This document shows, one piece after another, positions 28,550 through 38,798 of a DNA stretch of 64,000 bases. Positions within the stretch are counted from its first letter, which is position 1. Every line of letters begins with the position of its first letter. Made by a program: the position numbers and the translations under genes. Below the pieces are notes generated by a model that did not search any database, was not told where the DNA came from, and saw only the letters and a list, made by a program, of their open reading frames with translations. Origin of the DNA: Streptomyces sp. CB03234 (lineage in GTDB: Bacteria; Actinomycetota; Actinomycetes; Streptomycetales; Streptomycetaceae); assembly GCF_001905885.1 (NCBI RefSeq), contig NZ_LIYH01000002.1, positions 1,107,591 through 1,171,590 of the forward strand, in the 5' to 3' direction.

Positions 28550-30151
28550 GTGAGCTCGCATCCCCCCGTCAAGCCGACAGTATTGATCGCTGAAGAGCTG
28601 TCGCCCGCCACTGTCGACGCGCTCGGCCCCGACTTCGAGATCCGGCACTGCAACGGCGCCGACCGAGCCGAATTGCTGCCCGCCATCGTGGACGTCGACG
28701 CCATCCTGGTGCGCTCCGCCACCAAGGTCGACGCCGAGGCGATCGCCGCGGCCACCAAGCTCAAGGTCGTCGCCCGCGCGGGCGTGGGCCTGGACAATGT
28801 CGACGTCTCCGCCGCCACCAAGGCGGGTGTGATGGTCGTCAACGCGCCGACGTCCAACATCGTCACCGCCGCCGAGCTGGCCTGCGGTCTGCTGGTCGCC
28901 ACCGCGCGCAACATCCCGCAGGCCAACACCGCCCTCAAGAACGGCGAGTGGAAGCGGAGCAAGTACACGGGTGTCGAGCTCAGCGAGAAGACCCTCGGCG
29001 TCGTCGGCCTCGGCCGCATCGGCGTCCTGGTCGCGCAGCGCATGTCCGCCTTCGGCATGAAGATCGTCGCGTACGACCCCTACGTCCAGCCGGCGCGCGC
29101 CGCGCAGATGGGCGTCAAGCTCCTCACGCTGGACGAGCTGCTGGAGGTCTCCGACTTCATCACCGTCCACCTGCCGAAGACCCCCGAGACGCTCGGTCTG
29201 ATCGGCAACGAGGCGCTGCACAAGGTCAAGCCGACCGTCCGCATCGTCAACGCCGCGCGCGGTGGCATCGTCGACGAGGAGGCGCTGTACTCGGCGCTCA
29301 AGGAGGGCCGGGTCGCGGGCGCGGGCCTCGACGTGTACGCGAAGGAGCCCTGCACCGACTCGCCGCTGTTCGAGCTCGACCAGGTCGTCTGCACCCCGCA
29401 CCTGGGCGCGTCCACGGACGAGGCGCAGGAGAAGGCCGGTATCGCGGTCGCCCGTTCGGTGCGCCTCGCCCTCGCCGGTGAGCTGGTCCCGGACGCGGTC
29501 AACGTCCAGGGCGGTGTCATCGCCGAGGACGTCAAGCCGGGCCTGCCGCTCGCCGAGCGCCTCGGCCGGATCTTCACCGCGCTGGCGGGCGAGGTCGCGG
29601 TCCGGCTCGACGTCGAGGTGTACGGCGAGATCACCCAGCACGACGTCAAGGTGCTGGAACTGTCCGCGCTGAAGGGCGTGTTCGAGGACGTCGTCGACGA
29701 GACGGTGTCGTACGTGAACGCGCCGCTGTTCGCGCAGGAGCGGGGCGTCGAGGTCCGGCTGACGACGTCGAGCGAGTCGCCCGACCACCGCAACGTGGTC
29801 ACCGTGCGCGGCACGCTCTCGGGCGGCGAGGAGGTGTCGGTCTCCGGCACGCTGGCCGGCCCCAAGCACCTCCAGAAGATCGTCGCCGTCGGTGACTACG
29901 ACGTGGACCTGGCGCTCGCCGACCACATGGTCGTCCTGCGGTACGAGGACCGTCCGGGCGTCGTCGGCACCGTCGGCCGCATCCTCGGCGAGGCGGGCCT
30001 GAACATCGCGGGCATGCAGGTCGCCCGCGCGGCGGAGGGCGGCGAGGCGCTCGCGGTCCTCACGGTCGACGACACGGTCCCGCAGCACGTGCTGACGGAG
30101 GTCGCGGACGAGATCGGCGCGACGTCGGCCCGCTCGGTCAACCTGACCTGA
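28550..30151 (+). CDS. serA: D-3-phosphoglycerate dehydrogenase
   Basis: 533 residues from the GTG at 28550 (VSSHPPVKPTVLIAEELSPA), with a weak AGGA upstream. First enzyme of serine synthesis. NAD-binding GLGRIGVLVAQ (about residue 153); Arg in NAARGGIVDEEAL, Glu in YAKEP and His in CTPHLGAST complete the active site. It is the long actinobacterial form with an intervening allosteric domain (about 320-450) and a C-terminal ACT domain (RYEDRPGVVGTVGRILGEAG), so serine feedback is expected. Separated from ilvC by a terminator and about 210 bases, so it is transcribed alone. Confidence 0.96.
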   Translation: MSSHPPVKPTVLIAEELSPATVDALGPDFEIRHCNGADRAELLPAIVDVDAILVRSATKVDAEAIAAATKLKVVARAGVGLDNVDVSAATKAGVMVVNAPTSNIVTAAELACGLLVATARNIPQANTALKNGEWKRSKYTGVELSEKTLGVVGLGRIGVLVAQRMSAFGMKIVAYDPYVQPARAAQMGVKLLTLDELLEVSDFITVHLPKTPETLGLIGNEALHKVKPTVRIVNAARGGIVDEEALYSALKEGRVAGAGLDVYAKEPCTDSPLFELDQVVCTPHLGASTDEAQEKAGIAVARSVRLALAGELVPDAVNVQGGVIAEDVKPGLPLAERLGRIFTALAGEVAVRLDVEVYGEITQHDVKVLELSALKGVFEDVVDETVSYVNAPLFAQERGVEVRLTTSSESPDHRNVVTVRGTLSGGEEVSVSGTLAGPKHLQKIVAVGDYDVDLALADHMVVLRYEDRPGVVGTVGRILGEAGLNIAGMQVARAAEGGEALAVLTVDDTVPQHVLTEVADEIGATSARSVNLT

Positions 30152-30180
30152 CGGTCACCGCTTCGGCGGCACAGCCACGC

Positions 30181-30220
30181 ACGCACCCGGCTCGCGGAGC
30201 TTTCCGCGGGTCGGGTGCGT
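30181..30220 (+). terminator. Terminator after serA
   Basis: Outer stem ACGCACCCG/CGGGTGCGT with a nested CGCGGA/TCCGCG stem, followed by TTGCTGTTTG. 29 bases after the serA stop. Confidence 0.85.
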
Positions 30221-30343
30221 TGCTGTTTGTGCCGGTGTGGTCCGGATGGCCCGTATCTCTGCCGTTCCGTTGATCGTTGAGGGGGTCAACGTGCCTTGTG
30301 TGCACGGCCAAGCCCAGACATCACCGCAGGGAAAGGCCTTGGC

Positions 30344-30544
30344 GTGAGCAACAGCGACAAGCGGCAGCAGTTCGACCGGATCGACACGGACGGGGATGGT
30401 TACATCACCGCGGAGGAGCTGAGGGAGTCGCTGGACGGCGACGGCCGCGTCAGCGAGGAGCACGTCGCCACGATCGTCAGGATGGCGGACGAGGACGGCG
30501 ACCGCCGTATCGACTTCGACGAGTACGCGAAGTTCGTCCGCTAG
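30344..30544 (+). CDS. Small EF-hand calcium-binding protein
   Basis: 66 residues from a GTG. Two EF-hand loops are complete at ligand positions: DTDGDGYITAEE (about residues 14-25) and DEDGDRRIDFDE (about 50-61). No signal peptide, so it is a cytoplasmic calcium buffer or sensor like the short Streptomyces Cab proteins. It ends 12 bases before the stop of the convergent PucR gene. Target unknown. Confidence 0.9.
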   Translation: MSNSDKRQQFDRIDTDGDGYITAEELRESLDGDGRVSEEHVATIVRMADEDGDRRIDFDEYAKFVR

Positions 30545-30556
30545 GGCGGCGTTCGG

Positions 30557-32377
30557 TCAGAGCCGGTGCGCCTTGAGCGCCATGTGGAGCAGGAGCCGGT
30601 CCTCGCCGTCGTCAAGGTCGAGGCCGGTCAGCTGTTCCACGCGGGAGAGGCGGTAGTAGAGCGTCTGCCGGTGGATGCCGAGGGCCGCCGCCGTGCGGCC
30701 CGCCTGGCCCGCGCAGTCGAGGAACACCTCGGCGGTGCGGGCCAGTTCCGTGTGCGCGGGTGCGAGCAGGGCGCGGACCGCCTGGTCGTGGGGCGGGGCA
30801 GGGGGGAGCGCGGTCAGCAGACGGTACGGTCCGATCGACGCCCACTGGGCCAGTGGCCCGAGCCGGGGCTGGGCCATGGCCGCGCGGGCGGCGGCCGTCG
30901 CCTCCCGCCACGCCTCCCCGAGGTCGCCCAGCCCCCGCCGCGGGTCGGCGACCCCCACGACGACGCCGGGCTCCGCGTGGGCACGCGGCCCGGCGCCCAC
31001 GCCCTGGCCCACGCCCTGGCCGGCGGCCCGGTGGGACCCGGCGCGGCGGTTGGCCTGGAGGTCCCCGCTGGGCCCGGCGTTGCCGGTACGCCGGGCGCGC
31101 CCCGCCCCGGCCCGGTCACCCGGGCCCTCCGCGCCCCGCCCGGCCGGGGCCGCGTCCGCGGTACGCCCCGCGGCGGCGGAGGCCCCGGCGCCCCCCGTGG
31201 CCCGCTCGGCCGCGGCGTTCCCGGTTGTCCCGGTGTGCCCGGCTGCCCCGGCGTCCCTGGTGGGGCCGGCCTCCGGGGCCCCCATGGGCCGGTTGCGGCC
31301 GGCCTCGCCGGTACGCCCGGTGCCGCCCGCGCCGTGCCGGGCGTTGGCCCAGCCGCCTGGGGCCGCCGCCGCGTCCCGTACGGCTGCTACGCCCTCGGCG
31401 GGTGCGGCGTCTCCGGTACGCCCGGGGGCCCCGGCGCCCTGGGCAGGGGCGGCGGCCGCGGTGTCCCCGGTGCCTGTGCGGCCCGGAGATCCCGCGCCGC
31501 CGCGGGCTGCCCATGCGGCTGTGGGCGGGACATCCGCCGGCGCGCCGGCCGCCGCGTCGCGGAGGCGGCTGGCCGCCGTGAGGGCGGGGCTCAGGGAGTC
31601 GGCCGAACGGAGGCGGATCAGGGCGGCCAGCCCGTACGCGCCAAGCCCGCGCGCACCCGCGCCGTGCGCGCCGTGCGCGCCCGCGCCGGCCGGGGCCGCG
31701 CCAGGCACGCCGGTCGTGCCGTCCGCGCCCCGTGCCTGGCCCTCCCGTCCCGGCCACGGCACCGTGCACAGGGCCGCCGCGCCCGGGGCCGTGCGCATCG
31801 AGGGGGTTTCCGCGCCGGGCCAGGGGGCGACGCACACCAGGGCGTGCAGGCCGTCCGCGTCGCGGCCCAGTGCCGTGCGCAGCGCGGCCAGCGCCATGTC
31901 GTACTGCCAGCCCCGCTCGGCCGTCAGGACGCCCCGCAGCTCACGCGAGAGGTCCGCGTCCGCCCGCTCCTCGTCCGCGAGCAGCGCGCCGATCCGTGAC
32001 GCCACCCCCATGGCCGCCGTCAGCCGGTCGGGCGAAGGTCCCGGGTCGGCGTCCAGCAGCCACACATACCCGAGCACGACGCCCCGGTGGCGTACCGGAA
32101 GGCAGATCCGGTCCCGGTAGACGCCCGCGTCCGGAGCGGCCGGGATACGGACCGGGCCGGTCGCCCGGGCGATGCCGAAGCCCTCGAACCAGGCGCGCAC
32201 CGCGGGCGTGGACTTCCGCGTGAGGATCGAGCGCGTACGGACGGGGTCCATCGCCGTGTCGTCGTCGCTGTCGTGGGCGCCGAAGGCGATCAGCCCAAAA
32301 TCGCGGTTCTCCAGCGTCGCGGGGGCGCCCAGCAGCGCCGAGATCTCGTCGACCAGCTCTTGGTAATCGGCCTTCAC
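30557..32377 (-). CDS. PucR-family transcriptional regulator with long low-complexity insert
   Basis: 606 residues from the GTG at 32377, as [20 protein letters not shown] is the natural start of the N-terminal sensory domain. The C-terminus has the PucR helix-turn-helix: [20 protein letters not shown] then [10 protein letters not shown]. Between them, roughly residues 260-470 are an Ala/Gly/Arg-rich stretch with recurring GRTG motifs, breaking up the CdaR-like middle domain. It diverges from proline dehydrogenase, and PucR-type proteins next to put genes typically activate proline catabolism in response to proline. No clear Shine-Dalgarno precedes the GTG; the transcript may be leaderless. 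Identity of the regulator is firm, its target inferred from position. Confidence 0.88.
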   Translation of the reverse strand: MKADYQELVDEISALLGAPATLENRDFGLIAFGAHDSDDDTAMDPVRTRSILTRKSTPAVRAWFEGFGIARATGPVRIPAAPDAGVYRDRICLPVRHRGVVLGYVWLLDADPGPSPDRLTAAMGVASRIGALLADEERADADLSRELRGVLTAERGWQYDMALAALRTALGRDADGLHALVCVAPWPGAETPSMRTAPGAAALCTVPWPGREGQARGADGTTGVPGAAPAGAGAHGAHGAGARGLGAYGLAALIRLRSADSLSPALTAASRLRDAAAGAPADVPPTAAWAARGGAGSPGRTGTGDTAAAAPAQGAGAPGRTGDAAPAEGVAAVRDAAAAPGGWANARHGAGGTGRTGEAGRNRPMGAPEAGPTRDAGAAGHTGTTGNAAAERATGGAGASAAAGRTADAAPAGRGAEGPGDRAGAGRARRTGNAGPSGDLQANRRAGSHRAAGQGVGQGVGAGPRAHAEPGVVVGVADPRRGLGDLGEAWREATAAARAAMAQPRLGPLAQWASIGPYRLLTALPPAPPHDQAVRALLAPAHTELARTAEVFLDCAGQAGRTAAALGIHRQTLYYRLSRVEQLTGLDLDDGEDRLLLHMALKAHRL

Positions 32378-32550
32378 CCGGACATTCTGCCACCCGCTCA
32401 GACATCTGTATGAGATGTGCGGCACGGATGCGTGACAGCTGTCGATGGCCCAGCATCGGAGCGATCCTTAGGTTTCACGGTGGTTCTCCGTGCCGTTCCG
32501 GATCTGTTCCGTAATGGCCCCCTTCAATCCGTGTTCCGTGGAGGTGCCCC
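32378..32550. promoter_or_regulatory. Divergent regulatory region of the proline genes
   Basis: 173 bases between the PucR-type regulator and proline dehydrogenase. Notable elements are GACATCTGTATGAGATGTGC near 32401-32420, whose ends form ACATCT/AGATGT, a plausible palindromic operator. GGAGGTG at 32539-32545 is the ribosome-binding site of the + strand gene. Confidence 0.5.
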
Positions 32551-33477
32551 GTGCTGGGTCCCGTGATCCTCGCCGCGTCGCGCAGTGACAAGATGCGCCG
32601 TTTTGTCTCTGCCGCTCCGGGCACCAAGCAGGTCGTTGGCCGGTTCATCGCCGGTGAGACGGTCGAGCAGGTCATTCCGGTCGTCCAGGAGACGGTCGCC
32701 AAGGGCCTGGAGGTCACGCTGGACGTGGTCGGCGAGGACATCACCACCCGCGATCAGGCCCACGCCGCGCGCGACGCCTACATGGAGCTGATCGAGCACC
32801 TGGAGGAGCTGGGCCTGGGCGCCAGGGCCGAGATGTCGGTGAAGCTGTCGATGTTCGGCCAGTCCCTGGAGGGCGGGCACGAGCTGGCGCTCGCCAACGT
32901 CCGCCGCGTCGTCGAGGCCGCCGCCTCCATCGGCACCACGGTCACGCTCGACGCGGAGGACCACACCACCCTCGACTCGATGTTCGCGATCCACGAGGAG
33001 CTGCGGAAGGACTTCCCGCAGACCGGCTGCGTCATCCAGGCGTACCTCTTCCGTACCGAGGAGGACGCCCGCCGCCTCGCCGCGAACGGCAGCCGCGTAC
33101 GTATCGTGAAGGGGGCCTACAAAGAGCCCGCCTCGGTCGCGTACCAGGACAAGCACGAGATCGACAAGGCGTACGTCCGGATCCTGAAGATCCTGATGGA
33201 GGGCGACGGCTACCCGATGATCGGGTCGCACGACCCGCGACTCATCGCCATCAGCCAGGAGCTCGCGCGCCGCGCCGGGCGCAAACTGGACGAGTACGAG
33301 TTCCAGATGCTGTACGGGATCCGCAGCGACGAGCACGTGCGGCTCGCCGCCGAGGGACACCGGATGCGCGTCTACACCGCGTACGGAACCGACTGGTACG
33401 GGTACTTCATGCGCCGTCTCGCGGAGAAGCCGGCCAACCTGCTGTTCTTCGTCCGCTCGATGATCACCAAGAACTAA
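32551..33477 (+). CDS. Monofunctional proline dehydrogenase
   Basis: 308 residues from a GTG preceded by GGAGGTG. FAD-dependent PRODH oxidises proline to pyrroline-5-carboxylate. Family landmarks: SVKLSMFGQSLEGG, TLDAEDHTTLDSMF, GCVIQAYLFRTEEDA, RIVKGAYKEP and the C-terminal FQMLYGIRSDEHVRL plus YGTDWYGYFMRRLAEKP, which bind substrate and flavin. Actinobacteria keep PRODH and P5C dehydrogenase as two proteins, here 17 bases apart, which fits substrate hand-over between partners. Likely induced by proline through the divergent regulator. Confidence 0.95.
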   Translation: MLGPVILAASRSDKMRRFVSAAPGTKQVVGRFIAGETVEQVIPVVQETVAKGLEVTLDVVGEDITTRDQAHAARDAYMELIEHLEELGLGARAEMSVKLSMFGQSLEGGHELALANVRRVVEAAASIGTTVTLDAEDHTTLDSMFAIHEELRKDFPQTGCVIQAYLFRTEEDARRLAANGSRVRIVKGAYKEPASVAYQDKHEIDKAYVRILKILMEGDGYPMIGSHDPRLIAISQELARRAGRKLDEYEFQMLYGIRSDEHVRLAAEGHRMRVYTAYGTDWYGYFMRRLAEKPANLLFFVRSMITKN

Positions 33478-33494
33478 GAGGAGTTACGGAACTC

Positions 33495-35126
<1,632 letters not shown>

Positions 35127-35142
35127 CGCCCACTCCACAAGC

Positions 35143-35181
35143 ACCGCCCCCGTACCGGCCCCCACGCCGGACGGGGGCGGT
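35143..35181. terminator. Bidirectional terminator, P5CDH and flavoprotein
   Basis: Outer perfect 11-bp stem ACCGCCCCCGT/ACGGGGGCGGT and an inner CCGGC/GCCGG stem. Lies between convergent genes. Confidence 0.88.
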
Positions 35182-35204
35182 CCTGTGTCCACGCGGCGCG
35201 GCAG

Positions 35205-36407
35205 TCAGGCCGGTGCCGATGCCTTGACGGCCGCGCCCGTCCGGGCCGCCTTCCGTACGGCGCGGCGGCGGGTCGGCAGGCCGAAGGTCGGGTGGGCGAC
35301 GCCCCAGGCCCCGCTCTTGCAGGCCAGTTCCTTGTAGAGGGCGGCGAACCGCCCGGTCAGAGCCGCGTCGACAGCTCGGTCGTCGGCGGTGACGTACTGG
35401 ATCAGGGCTTCCTTGCGGCCCAGCGAGATGCACTGGTTGAAGTACCGGATCGGCATGTGCGGGAGCTTCCCGCCGGTCAGGCGCGCCGCGATGGCGTTGG
35501 CGGCCTGCCACGCGGTGGGGACGCCCGAGGCGCACGACATGCGCAGCGGCTTGTCGCCGGGGCCCATGACCATGGCCGCGTCGCCGACGGCGTACACGTC
35601 CGGGTGCGAGACCGAGCGCATGGTGTCGTCGACGACGATCTGACCCGTGCCGGTGACCTCCAGGGCGGTGGCCCGCGCGATCGGGTGGACCGCGAAGCCG
35701 GTGGTCCACACGGTGACCGCGGCCGGGACGGCCGTGCCGTCGGCGGTGGTGACGCGGTCGGCCTCGACGCCGGTGACGGTGGCGTGCTCGTGCACGGTGA
35801 CACCGAGCGTGCCGAGGACCTTGCGCAGGTGCCCGCGGCCCTTGCCGGAGAGCCGGTCGCCGAGGGCGCCCCGGGTGACGAGGGCGACAGCGAGGTCCGG
35901 GCGGGCCTCGGCGATCTCGGTCACGGCCTCCAGGCCGGTGAGGCCGCCGCCGACGACGGCCACGGGCTGCCCGGCGTCCAGGCCGGCCAGGCGTTCGCGC
36001 AGCCGAAGCGCTCCGGGCCGGCTCGCGATCTCGTGGGCGTGTTCGGCGGTGCCGGGGACGCCCTGGTCGTTCCAGCCGCTGCCGAGGGCGTACACGAGGG
36101 TGTCGTACTCCAGTTCCCCGGCGCCGCCGTTCACGTCGGTGACGGCGACGGTCTTGCGGTCGACGTCGACGCCGGTGACGCGCGCGAGCCTCAACTCGAC
36201 GCCGGTGCCCGCGAACATCTCGCTCAAGGGCCGGGGCCTCGGGTCCTGGCCGACCGCGAGCTGGTGCAACCGCACGCGCTCGACGAAGTCGGGCTCGTCG
36301 TTGACGAGGGTGATGGTGACGTCGTCACGGTGGAGCCGCCTGGCGAGACGGCCGGCCGCGAAGGCTCCGGAGTACCCGGCGCCGAGGACGATGATGCGGT
36401 GCTGCAT
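35205..36407 (-). CDS. NAD(P)/FAD-dependent oxidoreductase, NDH-2-like
   Basis: 400 residues from the ATG at 36407 with AGGAGCAGGAA upstream. FAD motif at the start (MQHRIIVLGAGYSGAFAAGR), NAD motif VVGGGLTGLEAVTEIAEA (about residue 155), and the C-terminal flavin motif DVYAVGDAAMVMG. It resembles type-II NADH dehydrogenases but lacks an obvious C-terminal membrane helix. It lies downstream of an ECF41-type sigma gene, a family whose neighbours are commonly carboxymuconolactone decarboxylases, oxidoreductases or epimerases and whose promoters are often the sigma targets. Confidence 0.88.
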   Translation of the reverse strand: MQHRIIVLGAGYSGAFAAGRLARRLHRDDVTITLVNDEPDFVERVRLHQLAVGQDPRPRPLSEMFAGTGVELRLARVTGVDVDRKTVAVTDVNGGAGELEYDTLVYALGSGWNDQGVPGTAEHAHEIASRPGALRLRERLAGLDAGQPVAVVGGGLTGLEAVTEIAEARPDLAVALVTRGALGDRLSGKGRGHLRKVLGTLGVTVHEHATVTGVEADRVTTADGTAVPAAVTVWTTGFAVHPIARATALEVTGTGQIVVDDTMRSVSHPDVYAVGDAAMVMGPGDKPLRMSCASGVPTAWQAANAIAARLTGGKLPHMPIRYFNQCISLGRKEALIQYVTADDRAVDAALTGRFAALYKELACKSGAWGVAHPTFGLPTRRRAVRKAARTGAAVKASAPA

Positions 36408-36479
36408 TTCCTGCTCCTGTCTGCTCGCGGTTTCGCCCCTTGAACCGGGCAGCGCGCCGTTTCCTGACAGGAACAGGGT

Positions 36480-36493
36480 GTGAAGCACCTCAC
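36480..36493. promoter_or_regulatory. Imperfect palindrome upstream of flavoprotein gene
   Basis: GTGAAGCACCTCAC has GTGA/TCAC ends and lies 73-86 bases before the flavoprotein ATG, within the 128-base gap after the sigma gene. It is a plausible operator. I looked for the reported ECF41 promoter (TGTCACA then CGTC 16 bases later) on this strand and did not find a convincing match. Confidence 0.35.
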
Positions 36494-36512
36494 ATCGTGC
36501 CCAGTGTCCAGT

Positions 36513-36540
36513 GCTCAGCGCTCAGCGCTCAGTGCTCAGA
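36513..36540. repeat. Four 7-bp tandem repeats at sigma gene 3' end
   Basis: GCTCAGC, GCTCAGC, GCTCAGT, GCTCAGA in perfect tandem. The last unit runs into the stop codon region of the ECF gene (36536-36538). A related CAGTG word repeats just upstream (36502-36514). Slippage here could shift the distance to the next gene. Confidence 0.85.
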
Positions 36541-37480
36541 AGGCGTGGAACAGGGGTTCTCCATGGTCGGTGGATGCCCACACCTCGGTCGCCCGCTGGA
36601 GCTTGTCGGGGTTGACCTGGTTGCGGAACGCGGCGATGCCGTCGGCGGTGATCTCCAGGCACATGATGCCGATGACCCGGCCGTCGAGGACCGCCACAAT
36701 GGCGGGTCCGCCGTTGGCGGTCGCGATGTAGATCCCGGGCGAGCCGCCGACCAGTGCGCGCTTGGACCGTGCGGGTTTGAACACGCCCCGCAGGAACCTC
36801 GCGACGGCGAGGGCGCCCTCGAACGGCTTGGCGCGGGCCGGGACCTTCCCGCCGCCGTCACCGACCGAGACGGCGTCGGCGGTGAGCAGCCGTACGAGCG
36901 GCTCGGTCTTCCCGCTGGTGGCGGCAGCCAGGAACTCCTCGACGATCCGCCGGGCGGCGGCCTCGTCGATCTCCGTGCGGGCCTTGCCGTCCGCGATGTG
37001 CTTCTTGGCGCGGTGGTGGATCTGCTGGGCGGCGGCCTCGGTGATGCCGAGGATTCCGGCGATCTCGCGGTGCGGGTAGTCGAAGGCCTCCCGCAGCACG
37101 TACACCGCCCGCTCACGGGGGGACAGCCGCTCCATGAGGGTGAGGACGGCGTACGAAACCGACTCGCGCTGTTCGGCGGTGTCGGCCGGGCCCAGCATCG
37201 GGTCCGTGCCGAGCAGCGGCTCGGGGAGCCAATGGCCCACATAGGTCTCGCGCCGCGCGCGGGCCGAAGTGAGGTGGTTGAGGCACAGGTTGGTGAGCAC
37301 CTTCGTCAGCCACGCCTCGGGGACCTCGATGCGCCCGGCGTCGGCGCCCTGCCAGCGCAGGAACGTTTCCTGCACGGCGTCCTCGGCCTCGCTCGCGGAC
37401 CCGAGGAGGCGATAGGCGATGGCCTCAAGACGGGGCCTCGCGGCCTCGAACCGGTCCACGTCCTTCATGGTCAGCGGCAT
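36536..37480 (-). CDS. ECF41-type (SigJ-like) RNA polymerase sigma factor
   Basis: 314 residues from the ATG at 37480. Region sigma2 (FEAARPRLEAIAYRLLGSAS, EDAVQETFLRW) and sigma4 (LSPRERAVYVLREAFDYPHR then EIAGILGITEAAAQQIHHRA) are followed by a C-terminal SnoaL-like domain of about 115 residues. The ECF41 signatures WLPEPLL in the linker, VGDGGGK in the SnoaL domain and NPDKLQ near the end are all visible. In this family the extra domain regulates activity in place of an anti-sigma factor. No anti-sigma gene is adjacent. Confidence 0.92.
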   Translation of the reverse strand: MPLTMKDVDRFEAARPRLEAIAYRLLGSASEAEDAVQETFLRWQGADAGRIEVPEAWLTKVLTNLCLNHLTSARARRETYVGHWLPEPLLGTDPMLGPADTAEQRESVSYAVLTLMERLSPRERAVYVLREAFDYPHREIAGILGITEAAAQQIHHRAKKHIADGKARTEIDEAAARRIVEEFLAAATSGKTEPLVRLLTADAVSVGDGGGKVPARAKPFEGALAVARFLRGVFKPARSKRALVGGSPGIYIATANGGPAIVAVLDGRVIGIMCLEITADGIAAFRNQVNPDKLQRATEVWASTDHGEPLFHAF

Positions 37481-37673
37481 GGCTCGGATATTAGCCCGGT
37501 CACGCGGTGCTTCGTGTGCGCAGCGGGCTTCCGGTGACCGGCCCAACACCGGAGCCGTGGCGGCGCGTTGGCCTTCAGCCGCGCCCGGGACGCGAGGGCG
37601 CCGACCACGCGCCCGCACGGCGTGGGTGAACAGCCGTCAGTTTGGCGGCGCGCGGGGCGGTTACCCGCACACC

Positions 37674-38042
37674 ATGGCTGACACGACGAACAAGACGACG
37701 ACGGCAACGAAGGACCGGGCGCGCGGCGCGGCCAAGGACGCGTCGCGCACCGCCGCGCAGTCCGCGCGCGGCGGCAAGGAGGCGCTCGCCGGGATCGGCG
37801 GTGCGACCACCGAAAAGGCCAGGTCCGCGGCGAGGACGGTCCAGTCGGCCGTCAGCACGGCGGCCGGGCAGACCGTCGGCAAGGCGGGCGTGGCCTGGAC
37901 GCTGGTGAAGGCCAGGAAGGCCATCGCCGCCGGTGCGGGCGCGAGCGTGGTGACCGTGGTGGCCTCCTCGTACGCCCTCGGCCGCCGTGCCGGACTGCGC
38001 CAACGCGGCCCCCTCTCCCGCCTCACCGGCGGGCGCCTCTGA
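37674..38042 (+). CDS. Small Ala/Thr-rich protein with C-terminal hydrophobic segment
   Basis: 122 residues. The first 75 are rich in Ala, Thr, Lys and Arg (MADTTNKTTTATKDRARGAA) and likely helical or disordered, similar in composition to late-embryogenesis-like or histone-like tails. Residues about 88-107 (AIAAGAGASVVTVVASSYAL) form one hydrophobic segment, followed by a basic end. Possibly a single-pass membrane protein. I recognise no family. Composition and codon use are as in neighbouring genes. Confidence 0.6.
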   Translation: MADTTNKTTTATKDRARGAAKDASRTAAQSARGGKEALAGIGGATTEKARSAARTVQSAVSTAAGQTVGKAGVAWTLVKARKAIAAGAGASVVTVVASSYALGRRAGLRQRGPLSRLTGGRL

Positions 38043-38798
38043 CCCTCCGACGGCGCAGGACCCCGCCCCGCCGCCCCCGCCGCCCCCGGCGGCCCCCGAG
38101 CGTCCGCCGGGTCGGCCGGGGGTGGCGCCGGGTCGCCGAGGACGACGCCTCCGGACGGCCAACGCGGCCCTTCCGGCCAACGGCCCCGCTGAGCAAGGGC
38201 GGCCGGCCTGGCCAACCACGTCCAGGCGGCCGAACGGCGGCCCTGGCGGTTCAAGGGCGGCCGAACGGCGGCCCCGGGCAGCGGTGGGCGGCAGCCGCGG
38301 GCGATCGAGGTGCCCACACGATGACGTCGGACGGCCAATGCGGCCTCGTCGGCCAACGGCCCCGGGTGGCCACGGGTCACGGACAGGGCCCGGCGCGGCC
38401 GACCACGGCCGGGTGTGCCGATGCCGGCCACGGGCGGCCCGGGCGGCCGGCGACAGCCACGGGTGGCCCAGCGCCGGCCCGGACAGCGAGGGCAGTCGGG
38501 GGCGCCCCAACGATGGCGTCGCACGGCCAACGCGGCCTCGTCGGCCAACGGCCCCGGGGCCATGGGGCGTCGGCTGCGCCCGGCGTGGCCAGCCACGCCC
38601 CGGGGCCACGGGTGGCCAGCCGGAGCCCGTGGCCGTGGGTGGACAACTCGCCTGGAGTCGCCCGCATGTGGCACACGGCCACGGTGTGGACCACGGGTCG
38701 GCGCAGCCCCGCGTGGAGGCGAGCGCGGTGGCTGGTTCGGGGCTGTGGGCGGGGTTGGCGTCTGCGTTCTGGGGGGTGGGGCTGGGAGAGTGGGCCGC
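38043..38798. repeat. Repeat-rich non-coding region
   Basis: 756 bases without a credible gene on either strand. A ~37-50 bp unit containing CGGCCAACGCGGCC and then CGGCCAACGGCCCC occurs three times, at 38152-38188, 38324-38371 and 38512-38561, about 170-190 bases apart. Between copies are smaller GGTGGCC, GGCCACGG and CGGCCGAACGGCGGCCC words. Open frames on both strands are just by-products of the GC skew; when translated they show the repeat. Confidence 0.7.

Noticed and set aside
36408..36535. ECF41 target promoter (TGTCACA with CGTC 16 bases later)
   Set aside because: The best candidates in this gap match only the first half (TGTCAGG, CTTCACA) and have no CGTC at the correct distance.
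38043..38798. CRISPR array or long coding frame in the repeat region
   Set aside because: Copies are not identical, spacing is 170-190 bases rather than 60-75, there are no unique spacers of uniform length, and no cas genes are nearby. Frames are open only through base composition.
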